Shown here: positions 25,162 to 32,542 of the stretch, piece after piece | How the letters are laid out: each line of letters opens with the position of its first letter | Numbering within the stretch: position 1 is the stretch's first letter | DNA from: a virus | Direction: 5' to 3' (one strand) | IMG/VR virus record: IMGVR_UViG_3300028840_002094 | Span: 1 to 35,536 of that record | Length of the DNA: 35,536 nucleotides | Made by a program: the position numbers and the translations under genes | The notes under the pieces: model-generated | Databases searched by the model: none | Told to the model about the DNA's origin: nothing | The model's input: only the letters and a program-made list of their open reading frames with translations

Positions 25162-25485
25162 CTATCCTAAAGCCTTATAAAATACAGTGACTTTCAACGT
25201 CCCACCCCCAGCCACAATCTCCACAAAGCACCCAGTCCCGAATCTAACTACAAACCCTAATAAAGCACCATTCAGACCTAGTGCAGACGCATCTAGCGAA
25301 TTAGTCGAAATGACCTCACTGCCACTATTGTCTAACCCATCATAAATAGCCACACTAGGATCATTTACACCATCCATATCACCAAGCATAAAACCACCAA
25401 ATAAGCACGGTCCACTACACACTATCCCATCCGCTGTCTTTATGCTGTAGTCTAACTCTCTCATTGAGGGATTCAGAAAGACCAT
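25162..25485 (-). CDS. Small beta-rich structural or decoration-like protein
   Basis: 107 residues from the ATG at 25485 (GGGAGG upstream), overlapping the previous gene's end; the longer ORF to 25560 has no support. Contains SGPCLFGGFMLG, VAIYDGLDNSGSEV and CFVEIVAGGGTLKVTVFYK, a pattern common in small phage head surface or fibre proteins with a G/D/S-rich beta fold. Family guess only. Confidence 0.6.
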   Translation of the reverse strand: MVFLNPSMRELDYSIKTADGIVCSGPCLFGGFMLGDMDGVNDPSVAIYDGLDNSGSEVISTNSLDASALGLNGALLGFVVRFGTGCFVEIVAGGGTLKVTVFYKALG

Positions 25486-25898
25486 TTTATTCCCTCCCAA
25501 TAGGGTGAAAAGTACAACATTAAGAGGAGAAACATAAGAGCCCAATAGAATAGGTGCCACCTAACCCTTGTCCTCTCACTATGCTCCTTATAAGCACGCA
25601 GGTCATAGAGCTGCTGAATCACCTCAGGACGTGTTATATTACGCTCTTCTTCATAGGCTTTTATGTGGTCCTCTTTATTCTTGTCGGCGAGGATCTCCAA
25701 GGCAAGTTGCCAAGTTCTCCACGCCAACCGACTAGGCTTGATGGGCTTCTCTTCTCTCTCCTCATAAATCCTATCAGCAGCAGCTTTTATGGCAACTTCA
25801 GTTATGCCACGCTTCTTATAGATGCGAAGCCCCTCGTCGACCACCTTCCCAATATGCTTACTCTGAGAAGCATAAAACTCCTCAACTTCTCTCCTCAT
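25473..25898 (-). CDS. Helical protein with C-terminal membrane anchor
   Basis: 141 residues. The first 110 are helical and charged (REVEEFYASQSKHIGK, KAAADRIYEEREEKPIK, IKAYEEERNITRPEVIQQL). One hydrophobic segment near the end (HLFYWALMFLLLMLYF) is followed by a short tail. Topology suggests a cytoplasmic helical domain anchored by a C-terminal membrane span. AGGTGA precedes the ATG. No family recognised. Confidence 0.6.
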   Translation of the reverse strand: MRREVEEFYASQSKHIGKVVDEGLRIYKKRGITEVAIKAAADRIYEEREEKPIKPSRLAWRTWQLALEILADKNKEDHIKAYEEERNITRPEVIQQLYDLRAYKEHSERTRVRWHLFYWALMFLLLMLYFSPYWEGIKWSF

Positions 25899-25906
25899 AA
25901 TGTCAC

Positions 25907-26281
25907 CTACTGTTTAAGGTACTCTACCCACACCGTCGCCGTACCACCAGTCGTCAGGTTCATATAGCAACCATCGCTGTCAAAGTAGAGTGGATAGGTC
26001 CAGTTCCGGCCACCATAGTAGTCAGCAGCCAGGACGGTTATCTTATACTGATCCGTTCCACCATTACCGTTCTCAAGCTCTACTGTACAGTTGTTTGCTC
26101 CGTCTGTCATTATGTTTATCGCTGTGATCGCACAAGAACCATCCGAAACTGAACCGTCTGCTGTGAAGCTAGTCACCATTGAGGTAGGTTGACTAGGCCC
26201 TGTGTATGGAGCCATTACCACCAACCCTACAGCGATCAGGAAAGTAAAGCAAACCATTAGTTGTGTAATTCTATTCCACAT
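25907..26281 (-). CDS. Small exported or membrane-anchored beta-rich protein
   Basis: 124 residues from an ATG with AAGGAGGGAG upstream. The N-terminus has a hydrophobic signal-like segment (LMVCFTFLIAVGLVVMAPY). The rest is a small beta domain (GANNCTVELENGNGGTDQY, then YFDSDGCYMNLTTGGTAT) with two cysteines that may pair. Probably exported. It lies between the small structural gene and the helical anchored protein. No family recognised. Confidence 0.6.
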   Translation of the reverse strand: MWNRITQLMVCFTFLIAVGLVVMAPYTGPSQPTSMVTSFTADGSVSDGSCAITAINIMTDGANNCTVELENGNGGTDQYKITVLAADYYGGRNWTYPLYFDSDGCYMNLTTGGTATVWVEYLKQ

Positions 26282-26294
26282 CTCGACTCCCTCC

Positions 26295-26657
26295 TTAATT
26301 CATCGCTAGCCATGCTGTTACAGCGACAGAAGCACTCTGTGTCTCAGTCATCTGTATCCGCATGAACCTAGCAGCCTCAGGACTAAAAGTGAAGATTTCA
26401 TAGCTCTGCCCACTAGCACCAGGATAATTAGTGCAAATATCCGCTGCCCCCGCAGGAGTCACCCAACTGGCAGCAGCATCGTTCCTTAGCTGGTATTTAG
26501 CTGTGACACTAGCACCCGCCCCAGTGACGTAGATTTGCATAGCGAAGTTTCCACCAATGGCCCTCGCACCTAGGTCTATGGGGTTAGAGTACGCTGTACC
26601 CGCAGCAGCTATAGATGAGGCGAAGATTTTCGTTACATAGGTGTCTCTGATAGTCAT
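26295..26657 (-). CDS. Small beta-rich structural protein
   Basis: 120 residues, no signal peptide, Ala/Gly/Thr-rich with alternating strands (YVTKIFASSIAAAGTAYSN, AMQIYVTGAGASVTAKYQL, FTFSPEAARFMRIQMTE). The composition and the small beta-sandwich look resemble virion surface or fibre-associated proteins. TTAGGAG precedes the ATG. It follows the O-antigen ligase-like gene. Confidence 0.6.
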   Translation of the reverse strand: MTIRDTYVTKIFASSIAAAGTAYSNPIDLGARAIGGNFAMQIYVTGAGASVTAKYQLRNDAAASWVTPAGAADICTNYPGASGQSYEIFTFSPEAARFMRIQMTETQSASVAVTAWLAMN

Positions 26658-26667
26658 TTCAAAACTC

Positions 26668-28248
26668 CTAATCTCGATGTTGCACGGTGTGTAAATAACC
26701 GTCTTTAATATGGCTGAGGTTTTCTAAGTTCTGTCTACATGGCGTGTATGAGGGCAGGAAGGTCAAAGCCTCCTTAAAACACGCCTCTGCATGGTTTAAG
26801 TGTTTGGACATCATAAAAGCTACTCCAAGTATGTTCCACACCTCCCATATACGCTGAGTACCGTCGAAGTTGTGGAGTATGTAGGAGGCATGTTTGAGTA
26901 CTTCCCAGGATCGTCCCTGTCTTGCCCAGAACAAGCAAGCCTGCATTCGGGCAGAGCAAGAGCTTGACTTGAAACTGAGCGGTTGTCCTGGCGGAGCCTT
27001 CATCCTTAGGTGCTTCAGATAGCTATGGTAGGCTATATCAAAACAGAACTCACTCAAAGAATACTGAAGCACTAAGAGGAGCATCACAATACCCACCCAC
27101 AGTGTCCCACCAGGCACGCTGAATGAAGAACCCATCACGCTGCCCATGCTAAGCACGATAAGCCCCCAGTACATACCATTAGTTGATCTCAGAGTGTGGA
27201 AGTGCATAGTTCCACCAGCCACTATAAACCCCACTATAGCAGCAGTCACGTACATATTAGGAGCGAGCACAATGGCACCGATAATGGGAGCTAACATCAG
27301 AATTAGTCCAACAAACCCCCAATCAACTATCCATTGCAACATATCACTGTGTGCTCTAGTAGGCCACGGAGCCTCGTAGTTGTGAGACATCAAGAACCTA
27401 CCATTGGACTCCTCATTTAACTGACGCTGCACGAAGGGAACTGCAACCCCGAACATGTCCGCACCTAGGCCGAAGATTGGTTTCTTCAAGGCTTGTCTCA
27501 TAGCTACCTTCCAGTAGTTCCTACGCTCCTTAGCAGTATTTACCTTGAATAACTCTGGTCTATAAGCCCTAATAGCTATTGAACCCACCACCAACCCGAG
27601 AGCTATAAGCCCCCACAACAAAGTACTTCCTAAACCTATAGCTAGGACAACTCCCCCAACCAAGGTGCCTAGGAAGACTCCCCTTGCCTTAGTCAGCCAT
27701 ATCGTTACCAGTAACACAAGGGAACTAACAAACCACCAAGGACTATGGTAGCTAACTAAAAGCAAGGAGAGGAAAAAACAAATCAACAAAAATCCACCAT
27801 GTTGAAGCGTATTACCATGAGATCCTATGCACTGTGTAGGAAGACTAGGCTCTCCGAATGGGTCGAGTTTTCTAGTCTGAAGAATACCAAATACCGCACT
27901 AAGCAATCCACTCGATACTAGAATCATCAGCCCATATAAGCTGTACTTGAGGTGCATACAGACTATGAGCGTAGCTATGAGTGGAATAGTATTTGTGAGG
28001 GCCTGCTTGGGACGAGGGGAGTTCACAGCGCACAAAAGCCACCACACCATAATTGCTCCTAGTAGTCCAACTACCTCGCCACTCAAACTAAAACTGGCAC
28101 CCCACAGTGCATCGCTAAAAAGCAGGCCGACGGAGGACAGCCCGATGAACAAATCACGAGGAGTCGTGTACGTACTCACACATAATGGTCCTAGCATAAG
28201 CACGTTGTAGATTCCTATGATTATATAGGGTGCCAGTTCACTTAGCAC
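26668..28248 (-). CDS. O-antigen ligase/polymerase-like (Wzy_C/WaaL type) membrane protein with C-terminal TPR
   Basis: 526 residues with about ten or more membrane segments (first 130 residues and 150-230, then 310-400). Features of the O-antigen ligase/polymerase superfamily are visible: TKARGVFLG (R189) at the start of a span, a large loop with NYWKVAMRQALKKPIFGLG (to G260), and RAHSDMLQWIVDWGFVGLI (H300) leading into the next span. The last 100 residues form TPR-like helical repeats (ACLFWARQGRSWEVLKHAS and NHAEACFKEALTFLPSY), as in some ligases and oligosaccharyltransferases. It could polymerise or transfer O-antigen or other glycan in the host envelope, changing the phage receptor or excluding other phages. 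GTG start at 28248 overlaps the previous gene; a later start cannot be ruled out. Confidence 0.75.
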   Translation of the reverse strand: MLSELAPYIIIGIYNVLMLGPLCVSTYTTPRDLFIGLSSVGLLFSDALWGASFSLSGEVVGLLGAIMVWWLLCAVNSPRPKQALTNTIPLIATLIVCMHLKYSLYGLMILVSSGLLSAVFGILQTRKLDPFGEPSLPTQCIGSHGNTLQHGGFLLICFFLSLLLVSYHSPWWFVSSLVLLVTIWLTKARGVFLGTLVGGVVLAIGLGSTLLWGLIALGLVVGSIAIRAYRPELFKVNTAKERRNYWKVAMRQALKKPIFGLGADMFGVAVPFVQRQLNEESNGRFLMSHNYEAPWPTRAHSDMLQWIVDWGFVGLILMLAPIIGAIVLAPNMYVTAAIVGFIVAGGTMHFHTLRSTNGMYWGLIVLSMGSVMGSSFSVPGGTLWVGIVMLLLVLQYSLSEFCFDIAYHSYLKHLRMKAPPGQPLSFKSSSCSARMQACLFWARQGRSWEVLKHASYILHNFDGTQRIWEVWNILGVAFMMSKHLNHAEACFKEALTFLPSYTPCRQNLENLSHIKDGYLHTVQHRD

Positions 28249-29161
28249 TTTTCTTCACCGTCCTCTTCTTAGCTTTCTTAGGTTTCTTAGGACTAGTAAC
28301 CTCTCCGTTAGGTTGATGTCCTGCCTTCACATTCTTCACCTGGGCCTCTATATCACCCATCTTAGCATCTATCTCGTCATGATAAGTGTCCAGGGGAGCA
28401 AAAACATCCTTTCCCCCTGTGTACTCATAAACAGTAGGATCACCATTCCTCCATGCAAATTCAATCCACCTACGTCTGAGGTGACGTTTTAGAAACTCAG
28501 GCTGTCCTACAGTGGGGCTACAAGTCATTACGACATGTGATTCTATCATTTTCTCCCAGTGGTCTTGGTCAGGAGGCTTCTTATACTGCTTAGTGGGGCC
28601 GAGTGCCCTTTCCATCTCAGTACAGTAGCGCTTCAGAATAATAGGACAATCTCCAAGTCCTATCTGCTGCATTTTAGCCTTCAGTTGAGCGTAGCACTCC
28701 TCTCCTGCCTTCTTAGTCTGATTGTACCAATATGCGCCGTAGAACTTCCTCGTATAAGACCTAACTTCTATTCCACACTTGCAACTCACCCCTAGGGTTG
28801 CTTGAAAGGCTTCCATAATGAAGAGTTGCTTCAGCGTGAGTGGAGTGATGACTACCTTCCAGCAATCTCTACATTGCTGAGGCACGAAGTTAAGTACTCC
28901 GAACATAAGATGCCAGTAGTCACAGTGTCTCCACCCATCTATATTTCTGTGAATCCAAGGAGTGTTCCACGCCAAGAAGCTCCCACTTTTAGCCATACCA
29001 CTCTGAATGATCCGTCCATCTACCGTGATGGACAGGGTTCCGTTCTCGAATAACGGGAGCAACTTCCCTATGATGTCGTTCCTCACCAGGCTATCGTAAT
29101 AACTGCCTGGCTCCACGTGCCTGTATTTTAAGCTAGTACTTATCTCGTCTACACTACTCAT
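28238..29161 (-). CDS. Cys- and Lys-rich protein of unknown function
   Basis: 307 residues from the ATG at 29161, chosen because GGAGGAG lies just before it. The upstream in-frame ATG (29209) lies beyond a hairpin in the leader. Cysteines come in pairs: CRDC near 121-124 and CKCG near 150, plus several single ones, suggesting a zinc-stabilised fold. Mid-region helices read EECYAQLKAKMQQIGLGD. The C-terminus is a highly basic tail (SPKKPKKAKKRTVKKSAK) that could bind DNA or anionic polymers. It sits after the decoration-like proteins and before the ligase-like gene. No family recognised. Confidence 0.6.
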   Translation of the reverse strand: MSSVDEISTSLKYRHVEPGSYYDSLVRNDIIGKLLPLFENGTLSITVDGRIIQSGMAKSGSFLAWNTPWIHRNIDGWRHCDYWHLMFGVLNFVPQQCRDCWKVVITPLTLKQLFIMEAFQATLGVSCKCGIEVRSYTRKFYGAYWYNQTKKAGEECYAQLKAKMQQIGLGDCPIILKRYCTEMERALGPTKQYKKPPDQDHWEKMIESHVVMTCSPTVGQPEFLKRHLRRRWIEFAWRNGDPTVYEYTGGKDVFAPLDTYHDEIDAKMGDIEAQVKNVKAGHQPNGEVTSPKKPKKAKKRTVKKSAK

Positions 29162-29177
29162 TGTCTCCTCCGTGTGA

Positions 29178-29200
29178 GGCACCCCCATGAGAGGGGTGCC
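29178..29200 (-). other. Strong stem-loop in leader of the Cys/Lys-rich gene
   Basis: GGCACCCC and GGGGTGCC form a perfect 8-bp stem (29178-29185 with 29193-29200) with the loop CATGAGA. It lies between the small decoration-like gene and the chosen start at 29161. There is no U-tract on the - strand, so it is not a classical terminator. It may protect the head-gene mRNA from 3' exonucleases or reduce read-through. Confidence 0.6.
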
Positions 29201-29220
29201 ACTAGACATTCAAAGGTTGA

Positions 29221-29493
29221 TTATTGTCCGATATAGATAATATCAAAAGTCGAACTTGCAGCCATTGCAGACTCGGACGCCCCCTCCTTTACAGTGATGG
29301 TGTTTCCACTGTATGTACAAAGGTTCGTCGTGCCTGCCTGGTCCGCCCTCGGATTGATCCACGCCACATGCACAGTGTCGACTGGGGCACTAAAGGTAGT
29401 ACCGGAGCCATTACCTGTGAAAGTGTAAGCACCGACCTGCATATTACCCATTACGGTATGAAAAAGTTTAGTTCCAGTAGGTAGAGCTGCCAT
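29221..29493 (-). CDS. Small head decoration-like protein
   Basis: 90 residues with GGAGG before the ATG. Beta-rich and compact (GNMQVGAYTFTGNGSGTTF, VDTVHVAWINPRADQ, YSGNTITVKEGASESAM) with a low-complexity Ala/Ser end. Small beta proteins just downstream of the capsid genes are often decoration or cementing proteins. The assignment rests on position and fold look only. Confidence 0.55.
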   Translation of the reverse strand: MAALPTGTKLFHTVMGNMQVGAYTFTGNGSGTTFSAPVDTVHVAWINPRADQAGTTNLCTYSGNTITVKEGASESAMAASSTFDIIYIGQ

Positions 29494-29508
29494 TTGTGCA
29501 CCTCCTTC

Positions 29509-30240
29509 CTATGGGGCTATGGTTAGATAGTTTAAGTTGTACTCAGTGTCTACGTTCGTAGCGTCCACGACAAGACCATAGGTCTGGATAATGGACGAAG
29601 CTGTTACGGCCAAATTCTCACCAAAGTTGGTCCCATTTGTGCTGAGGATTGACCCAACCGCGTCTGAACCTCCGCTCAACGTACAGCATATACCCCACGT
29701 TTGACACCAGAAATAGTAATCCGCCGTTACTGCGATCAAAGGCACGCCGACCACGAACTTCGTCTGTGCAGCCTGCACTACAACCTTAGTCCACGGATTG
29801 TAGGCAAGAGAGGCTTCTGACGTTCCACTCGCCACTACAGCGGTTACCAATGGGTCATAGAGGTGTACTAAGGTATGAGATGCACTAGAGGGATGAGCCT
29901 CCGTATAACGTACCTTGTAGTACTGACCCTGTCCTGTCCCGTCATTCACATAGAAGTAACCTTCCTGGGTGCTGGTGGTTTGAGCACTAGAGGTCTTGAG
30001 TCCAACACTCGTGGCCCCGATAGCAGCAGCATACACTTGCTTATTGGTCTCTACTGCACCAACAGCAGTTACGTACTTGCCAATGGCCAATGCAACAGCA
30101 CCATTCCGTGCATACCGGAAGGCACGTCCGTCACTGAGCCTCAAAACGTCCCCAAGTCTATACTTCGGAGTTGAGGACTCCTCGTAAATCCCCTGCTTTA
30201 TGATATTGATTCCAGGGGTGTTATGAAAACCTAAAGGCAT
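29509..30240 (-). CDS. Head surface / decoration-like protein
   Basis: 243 residues directly after the capsid gene, ATG with AAGGAG upstream. N-terminus HNTPGINIIKQGIYEESST resembles capsid-associated proteins of short-tailed phages. The rest is beta-rich with Ala/Thr/Ser strands (GDVLRLSDGRAFRYARNG, KFVVGVPLIAVTADYYFW) and ends NVDTEYNLNYLTIAP. The YYFWCQTWGICC segment has a Trp/Cys-rich strand. Probably coats or stabilises the head. A strong hairpin lies between it and the capsid stop. Confidence 0.6.
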   Translation of the reverse strand: MPLGFHNTPGINIIKQGIYEESSTPKYRLGDVLRLSDGRAFRYARNGAVALAIGKYVTAVGAVETNKQVYAAAIGATSVGLKTSSAQTTSTQEGYFYVNDGTGQGQYYKVRYTEAHPSSASHTLVHLYDPLVTAVVASGTSEASLAYNPWTKVVVQAAQTKFVVGVPLIAVTADYYFWCQTWGICCTLSGGSDAVGSILSTNGTNFGENLAVTASSIIQTYGLVVDATNVDTEYNLNYLTIAP

Positions 30241-30272
30241 AATTTATCTCCTTCGTCTATGGGCAGACTCTA

Positions 30273-30292
30273 GCCCCCATTGGCTTGGGGGC
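30273..30292 (-). other. Stem-loop downstream of the capsid gene
   Basis: GCCCCCA and TGGGGGC pair (30273-30279 with 30286-30292) around the loop TTGGCT, 11 bases after the capsid stop. No U-tract follows in the - direction. Likely an mRNA-stabilising or read-through-limiting structure at the end of the most highly expressed virion gene. Confidence 0.6.
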
Positions 30293-30302
30293 AGGAGCTC
30301 CA

Positions 30303-30979
30303 CTAGCTAATTGATTTAATGTATCCTTGCCACCTAGGCGCAACGCAACACAAAGCACCCGCAAAAAGGAGTTGTCTCACGACAGCATCTTGATTAAGGG
30401 GCACCTTCTTGTCGGTCCACACCATATTGCGCTTAGAATGCACGACCATTTTCCAATAATCCGTATTCAGGAAGAAAGCATATCCTGAAGGACAATGGGC
30501 GTCGACCACGACTGTGGCCTGGTTGAAGTTAATCCCAGTGAAACCCGCAGCAGCCAGACCAGGAGTAGCGGTCATATTATTGCGCTGTTGCGGCTGGACT
30601 CTAAGCCAGAGTTTATCGAATACGTCCTGCGTTGTGATGATGAGGTCAGGGTGAATACTGCCGTCTGAACAATCACCATACATTCCTTGGAACATATCCA
30701 TACTAAAGGCGCCACCAGTGGAGTTCACGTTGCCCTGCCACCAACTATAGGTAGCCTTGGCAATCTCTCCATAGGTCCCGCTTGTGGCAATAGCCAAGAC
30801 CAGCGGAACAAGGGCCTTATTGATTTGGGCTGTGGAGAAGATGGTCTGAGAAAACTCCCTAGTCAGGGTCTTCTGTGCATTCTCCATCTTGGTCTGGACA
30901 ATACTCAGCACTTTCTCATCACCTTCTACCTTTAAGGTTGTCTCACCATCCAAGGTCACGTTCACGTCAGTTATGTTAT
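30303..30979 (-). CDS. Major capsid protein, exon 3
   Basis: Third coding piece of the capsid gene, about 225 residues. In the spliced frame it begins YNITDVNVTLDGETTLKVE and runs to the stop at 30303. Segments fit a HK97-fold-type or P22-coat-type phage capsid: EKVLSIVQTKMENAQKTL, SGTYGEIAKATYSWW, HPDLIITTQDVFDKLW (a typical capsid segment), NFNQATVVVDAHCPSGYAF and RQLLFAGALCCVAPRWQG. The stand-alone frame would start only at a GTG inside the exon with no ribosome binding site, so it is not a separate gene. The join with exon 2 at 31684/30979 (TTG T|AT AAC) restores one continuous frame. Confidence 0.88.
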
Positions 30980-31683
30980 CGTAGAGTCATTTAAACACTA
31001 CTTCTTACGATTTCTCGCAAGCTCGGACTATATCTTCCCTTTCGGGGCGGGCACTCGTGTTGGACTTATTGGTTATAGCATCCTCGTCCATTAGTCTCTG
31101 AACCTTCCACTCTACTATGTTAGCTATATTCGAGTGGCTTGGCTGCTGATTGTCCTCAGCCACACTGTTAGGATATCCCAGCAGTTCACCCGCTTTGTCT
31201 ACATGACCAGCTCCCTTATTCAAAGCACGTATTACATGGTAAAATGCTGCTCTCTTGAGTGTCTCACCGTGCGGAGTCTCTCTCCACCTTCGCCACCCAG
31301 AAGTCTCATAAAACATGATACCTAGTTCCACTTGTGCTTTCTTTACACGTACCCAAGGTCTTAACACACTAATGATAGCATAGGCAGTCTTACCTCCAGC
31401 TTGCCAATACCCCATTTTGCCACAGTATAAAGTATCGTTGATCTTATTCACTACATTGGACCCAGTCACATGACCTAAGCCTACCACAGACTGACACCAA
31501 TCCAAGATCCAACGATCCTGCTGCACTATCTGGAATCTCAGCATGTATGAAGGGTTCTTTAAACCACCATAAACATGAGGTTTGGGTTTCAACTTACCTA
31601 TAGTAAGAGTCCCCTCACCGTCGAATAAGCCTCCGATGTACGCTAATTCAAGTTCACTAGCCATGAGGTTGCCTCGTAATTTG
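30980..31683 (-). ncRNA. Group I intron 2 in the capsid gene (ribozyme with embedded LAGLIDADG gene)
   Basis: 704 bases. P1 is visible: exon ...GTTGT|C pairs with GGCAAC a few bases downstream, with the U.G wobble at the splice site. The core follows late: GACAATCAGCAGCCAAGCC (P3/P4 region, 31136-31154), AGACTA (31092-31097) and GATATAGTCC (TAGTC at 31026-31030) forming P7, then a P9 hairpin CTTGCGA-GAAA-TCGTAAG (31004-31021). The intron ends with G30980 (omega G) before the exon ATAACATA. Cutting there gives Leu-Leu-Tyr-Asn in the capsid frame; every other omega-G choice leads to a stop. The ribozyme core overlaps the 3' part of the endonuclease gene. Confidence 0.88.
31005..31664 (-). CDS. 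LAGLIDADG homing endonuclease in intron 2
   Basis: 219 residues from the ATG at 31664, just after the P1 helix. The single LAGLIDADG motif reads LAYIGGLFDGEGTLTI (about 7-22, with conserved DGEG). One motif means it should act as a dimer. The C-terminal third is the translation of the ribozyme core: EDNQQPS comes from the P3/P4 sequence, and QRLMDE from the P7 5' strand. The stop lies in the P9 hairpin. That C-terminus is probably non-essential for DNA cutting. It should promote homing of the intron to capsid genes lacking it. Confidence 0.9.
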   Translation of the reverse strand: MASELELAYIGGLFDGEGTLTIGKLKPKPHVYGGLKNPSYMLRFQIVQQDRWILDWCQSVVGLGHVTGSNVVNKINDTLYCGKMGYWQAGGKTAYAIISVLRPWVRVKKAQVELGIMFYETSGWRRWRETPHGETLKRAAFYHVIRALNKGAGHVDKAGELLGYPNSVAEDNQQPSHSNIANIVEWKVQRLMDEDAITNKSNTSARPEREDIVRACEKS

Positions 31684-31880
31684 ACAACAGTTTCCAGTCC
31701 CACTTGGCCAGCGTGGTGGTCTCTATCTGACTTACATCAAACGTGTCGAGCCCACTATACCAACCGTGAGGGAGTTCTCCATACAGGACAGGCTGTGCTA
31801 CCTTGTCGCCTGAATCGTACACTACCTTCGATTTGCTCATTCCTGTAGGCAATATGTTATCGACAGGCTTTTTATCCTGC
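31684..31880 (-). CDS. Major capsid protein, exon 2
   Basis: Middle coding piece, about 65 codons. Reads ...QDKKPVDNILPTGMSKSKV, then VVYDSGDKVAQPVLYGELP, then TLAKWDWKLL at the intron 2 border. The YDSGDKVAQPVLYGEL segment is typical of the P22-like capsid N-terminal region (DGGxxIxQPLxYGE). The 5' edge is uncertain: exon 2 may start at 31880 (GT|G CAG), 31883 (GT|A AGG CAG) or 31860 (G|AT AAC). The longer versions match the residue spacing I expect before the DSG segment. No ribosome binding site, so it is not a separate gene. Confidence 0.82.
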
Positions 31881-32542
31881 CTTCTTACGCTTTCACGCAA
31901 GTTCAGACTATATCATACCTAGTGAAGTAGGTCCGGGCGCTCTTGCGCAGAATTACTGTTGGGACTCGTCTGCGTAGTCGTTACACGTTCCTCAGAACCT
32001 ATGCCCTCTGAGGCTTCGCTCGGTGTTAACATATCCAAGAACTCTCCTACAAGTGGACTTAGTCGTTCACCGAATTCACCCGATTTTCCATGAAAGGTCA
32101 TCGACTCCCGTCGATTTAACAGACCCATAATTTGTGCACCTAACTCACGCAACCGTAGTTCATATGGAGTAAGTTTAACTGCACCTCTAGGTCTGTGACC
32201 GAAGCAGACATCATAAAACCATATAGCAAATTCAGCCCGTTGTTTCTTGGCACTCAAGTAAGGTAATAATTGCTGCAACACTAAAGCAGCTTTCGACTGC
32301 CAAATGCCAACTTCGAAGACATCGCCATGACGCTTTGCCTTCACACCACAGAGCTTGGCAAATCGGTCTACACACTCTTTACTCTGCATGCCTACCTTTA
32401 TCCCCATCGTAACGTGCTTACGTCTTAGCCTGGGGATGTAGCTCTGTGTGATTCTAATAGTTCCCTCTCCGTCAAAGAGTCCAGCTAAATATGCTATTTC
32501 TGTTTCGTTCATATTCACTACCTTCCACGCGGCCCTTAATCG
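31881..32542 (-). ncRNA. Group I intron 1 in the capsid gene (ribozyme with embedded LAGLIDADG gene)
   Basis: About 662 bases (680 in an alternative model). A P1 candidate pairs exon CGGT|C with GGCCG, giving the U.G wobble after GT at 32543. The P7 strands are GCAGAC (31968-31973) and GTCTGA (31903-31908), within the group I signature GATATAGTCTGAAC. A P9 hairpin CTTGCGTGAAAGCGTAAG (31884-31901) copies that of intron 2. The 3' end is less certain: omega G may be 31881, 31884 or 31861. The first two keep the canonical P1 and a full-length capsid; the last mirrors the intron 2 end (hairpin GGCAGG...CCTGTC then G) but needs an unusual 5' site. The core overlaps the endonuclease 3' end. Confidence 0.82.
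31919..32512 (-). CDS. LAGLIDADG homing endonuclease in intron 1
   Basis: 197 residues from the ATG at 32512 (a GTG two codons upstream is possible). Motif IAYLAGLFDGEGTIRIT near residues 6-22 with the catalytic DGEG acid; one motif, so it is probably a homodimer. The body (VTMGIKVGMQSKECVDRFA, DVFEVGIWQSKAALVLQQL) is typical of this family. The C-terminus (TPSEASEGIGSEERVTTTQ) is the translation of the group I core, not a functional domain. Its relation to the intron 2 enzyme is limited to the motif region by eye, so the two introns were probably acquired separately. Confidence 0.9.
   Translation of the reverse strand: MNETEIAYLAGLFDGEGTIRITQSYIPRLRRKHVTMGIKVGMQSKECVDRFAKLCGVKAKRHGDVFEVGIWQSKAALVLQQLLPYLSAKKQRAEFAIWFYDVCFGHRPRGAVKLTPYELRLRELGAQIMGLLNRRESMTFHGKSGEFGERLSPLVGEFLDMLTPSEASEGIGSEERVTTTQTSPNSNSAQERPDLLH

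Noticed and set aside
29178-29200. Stem-loop as a rho-independent terminator
   Set aside because: No U-tract follows in the - direction and the downstream gene lies only 17 bases away with a strong ribosome binding site, so a simple terminator is unlikely.
30303-30965. Capsid exon 3 as a separate 220-residue gene with a GTG start
   Set aside because: No ribosome binding site precedes the GTG, the frame continues upstream to the intron border, and capsid N-terminal sequences are missing without exons 1 and 2.
31643-31900. Exon 2 region read as a stand-alone 85-residue gene
   Set aside because: The only start lies inside intron RNA elements (P9), there is no ribosome binding site, and the end runs into the next intron. 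It makes sense only as part of the spliced capsid.
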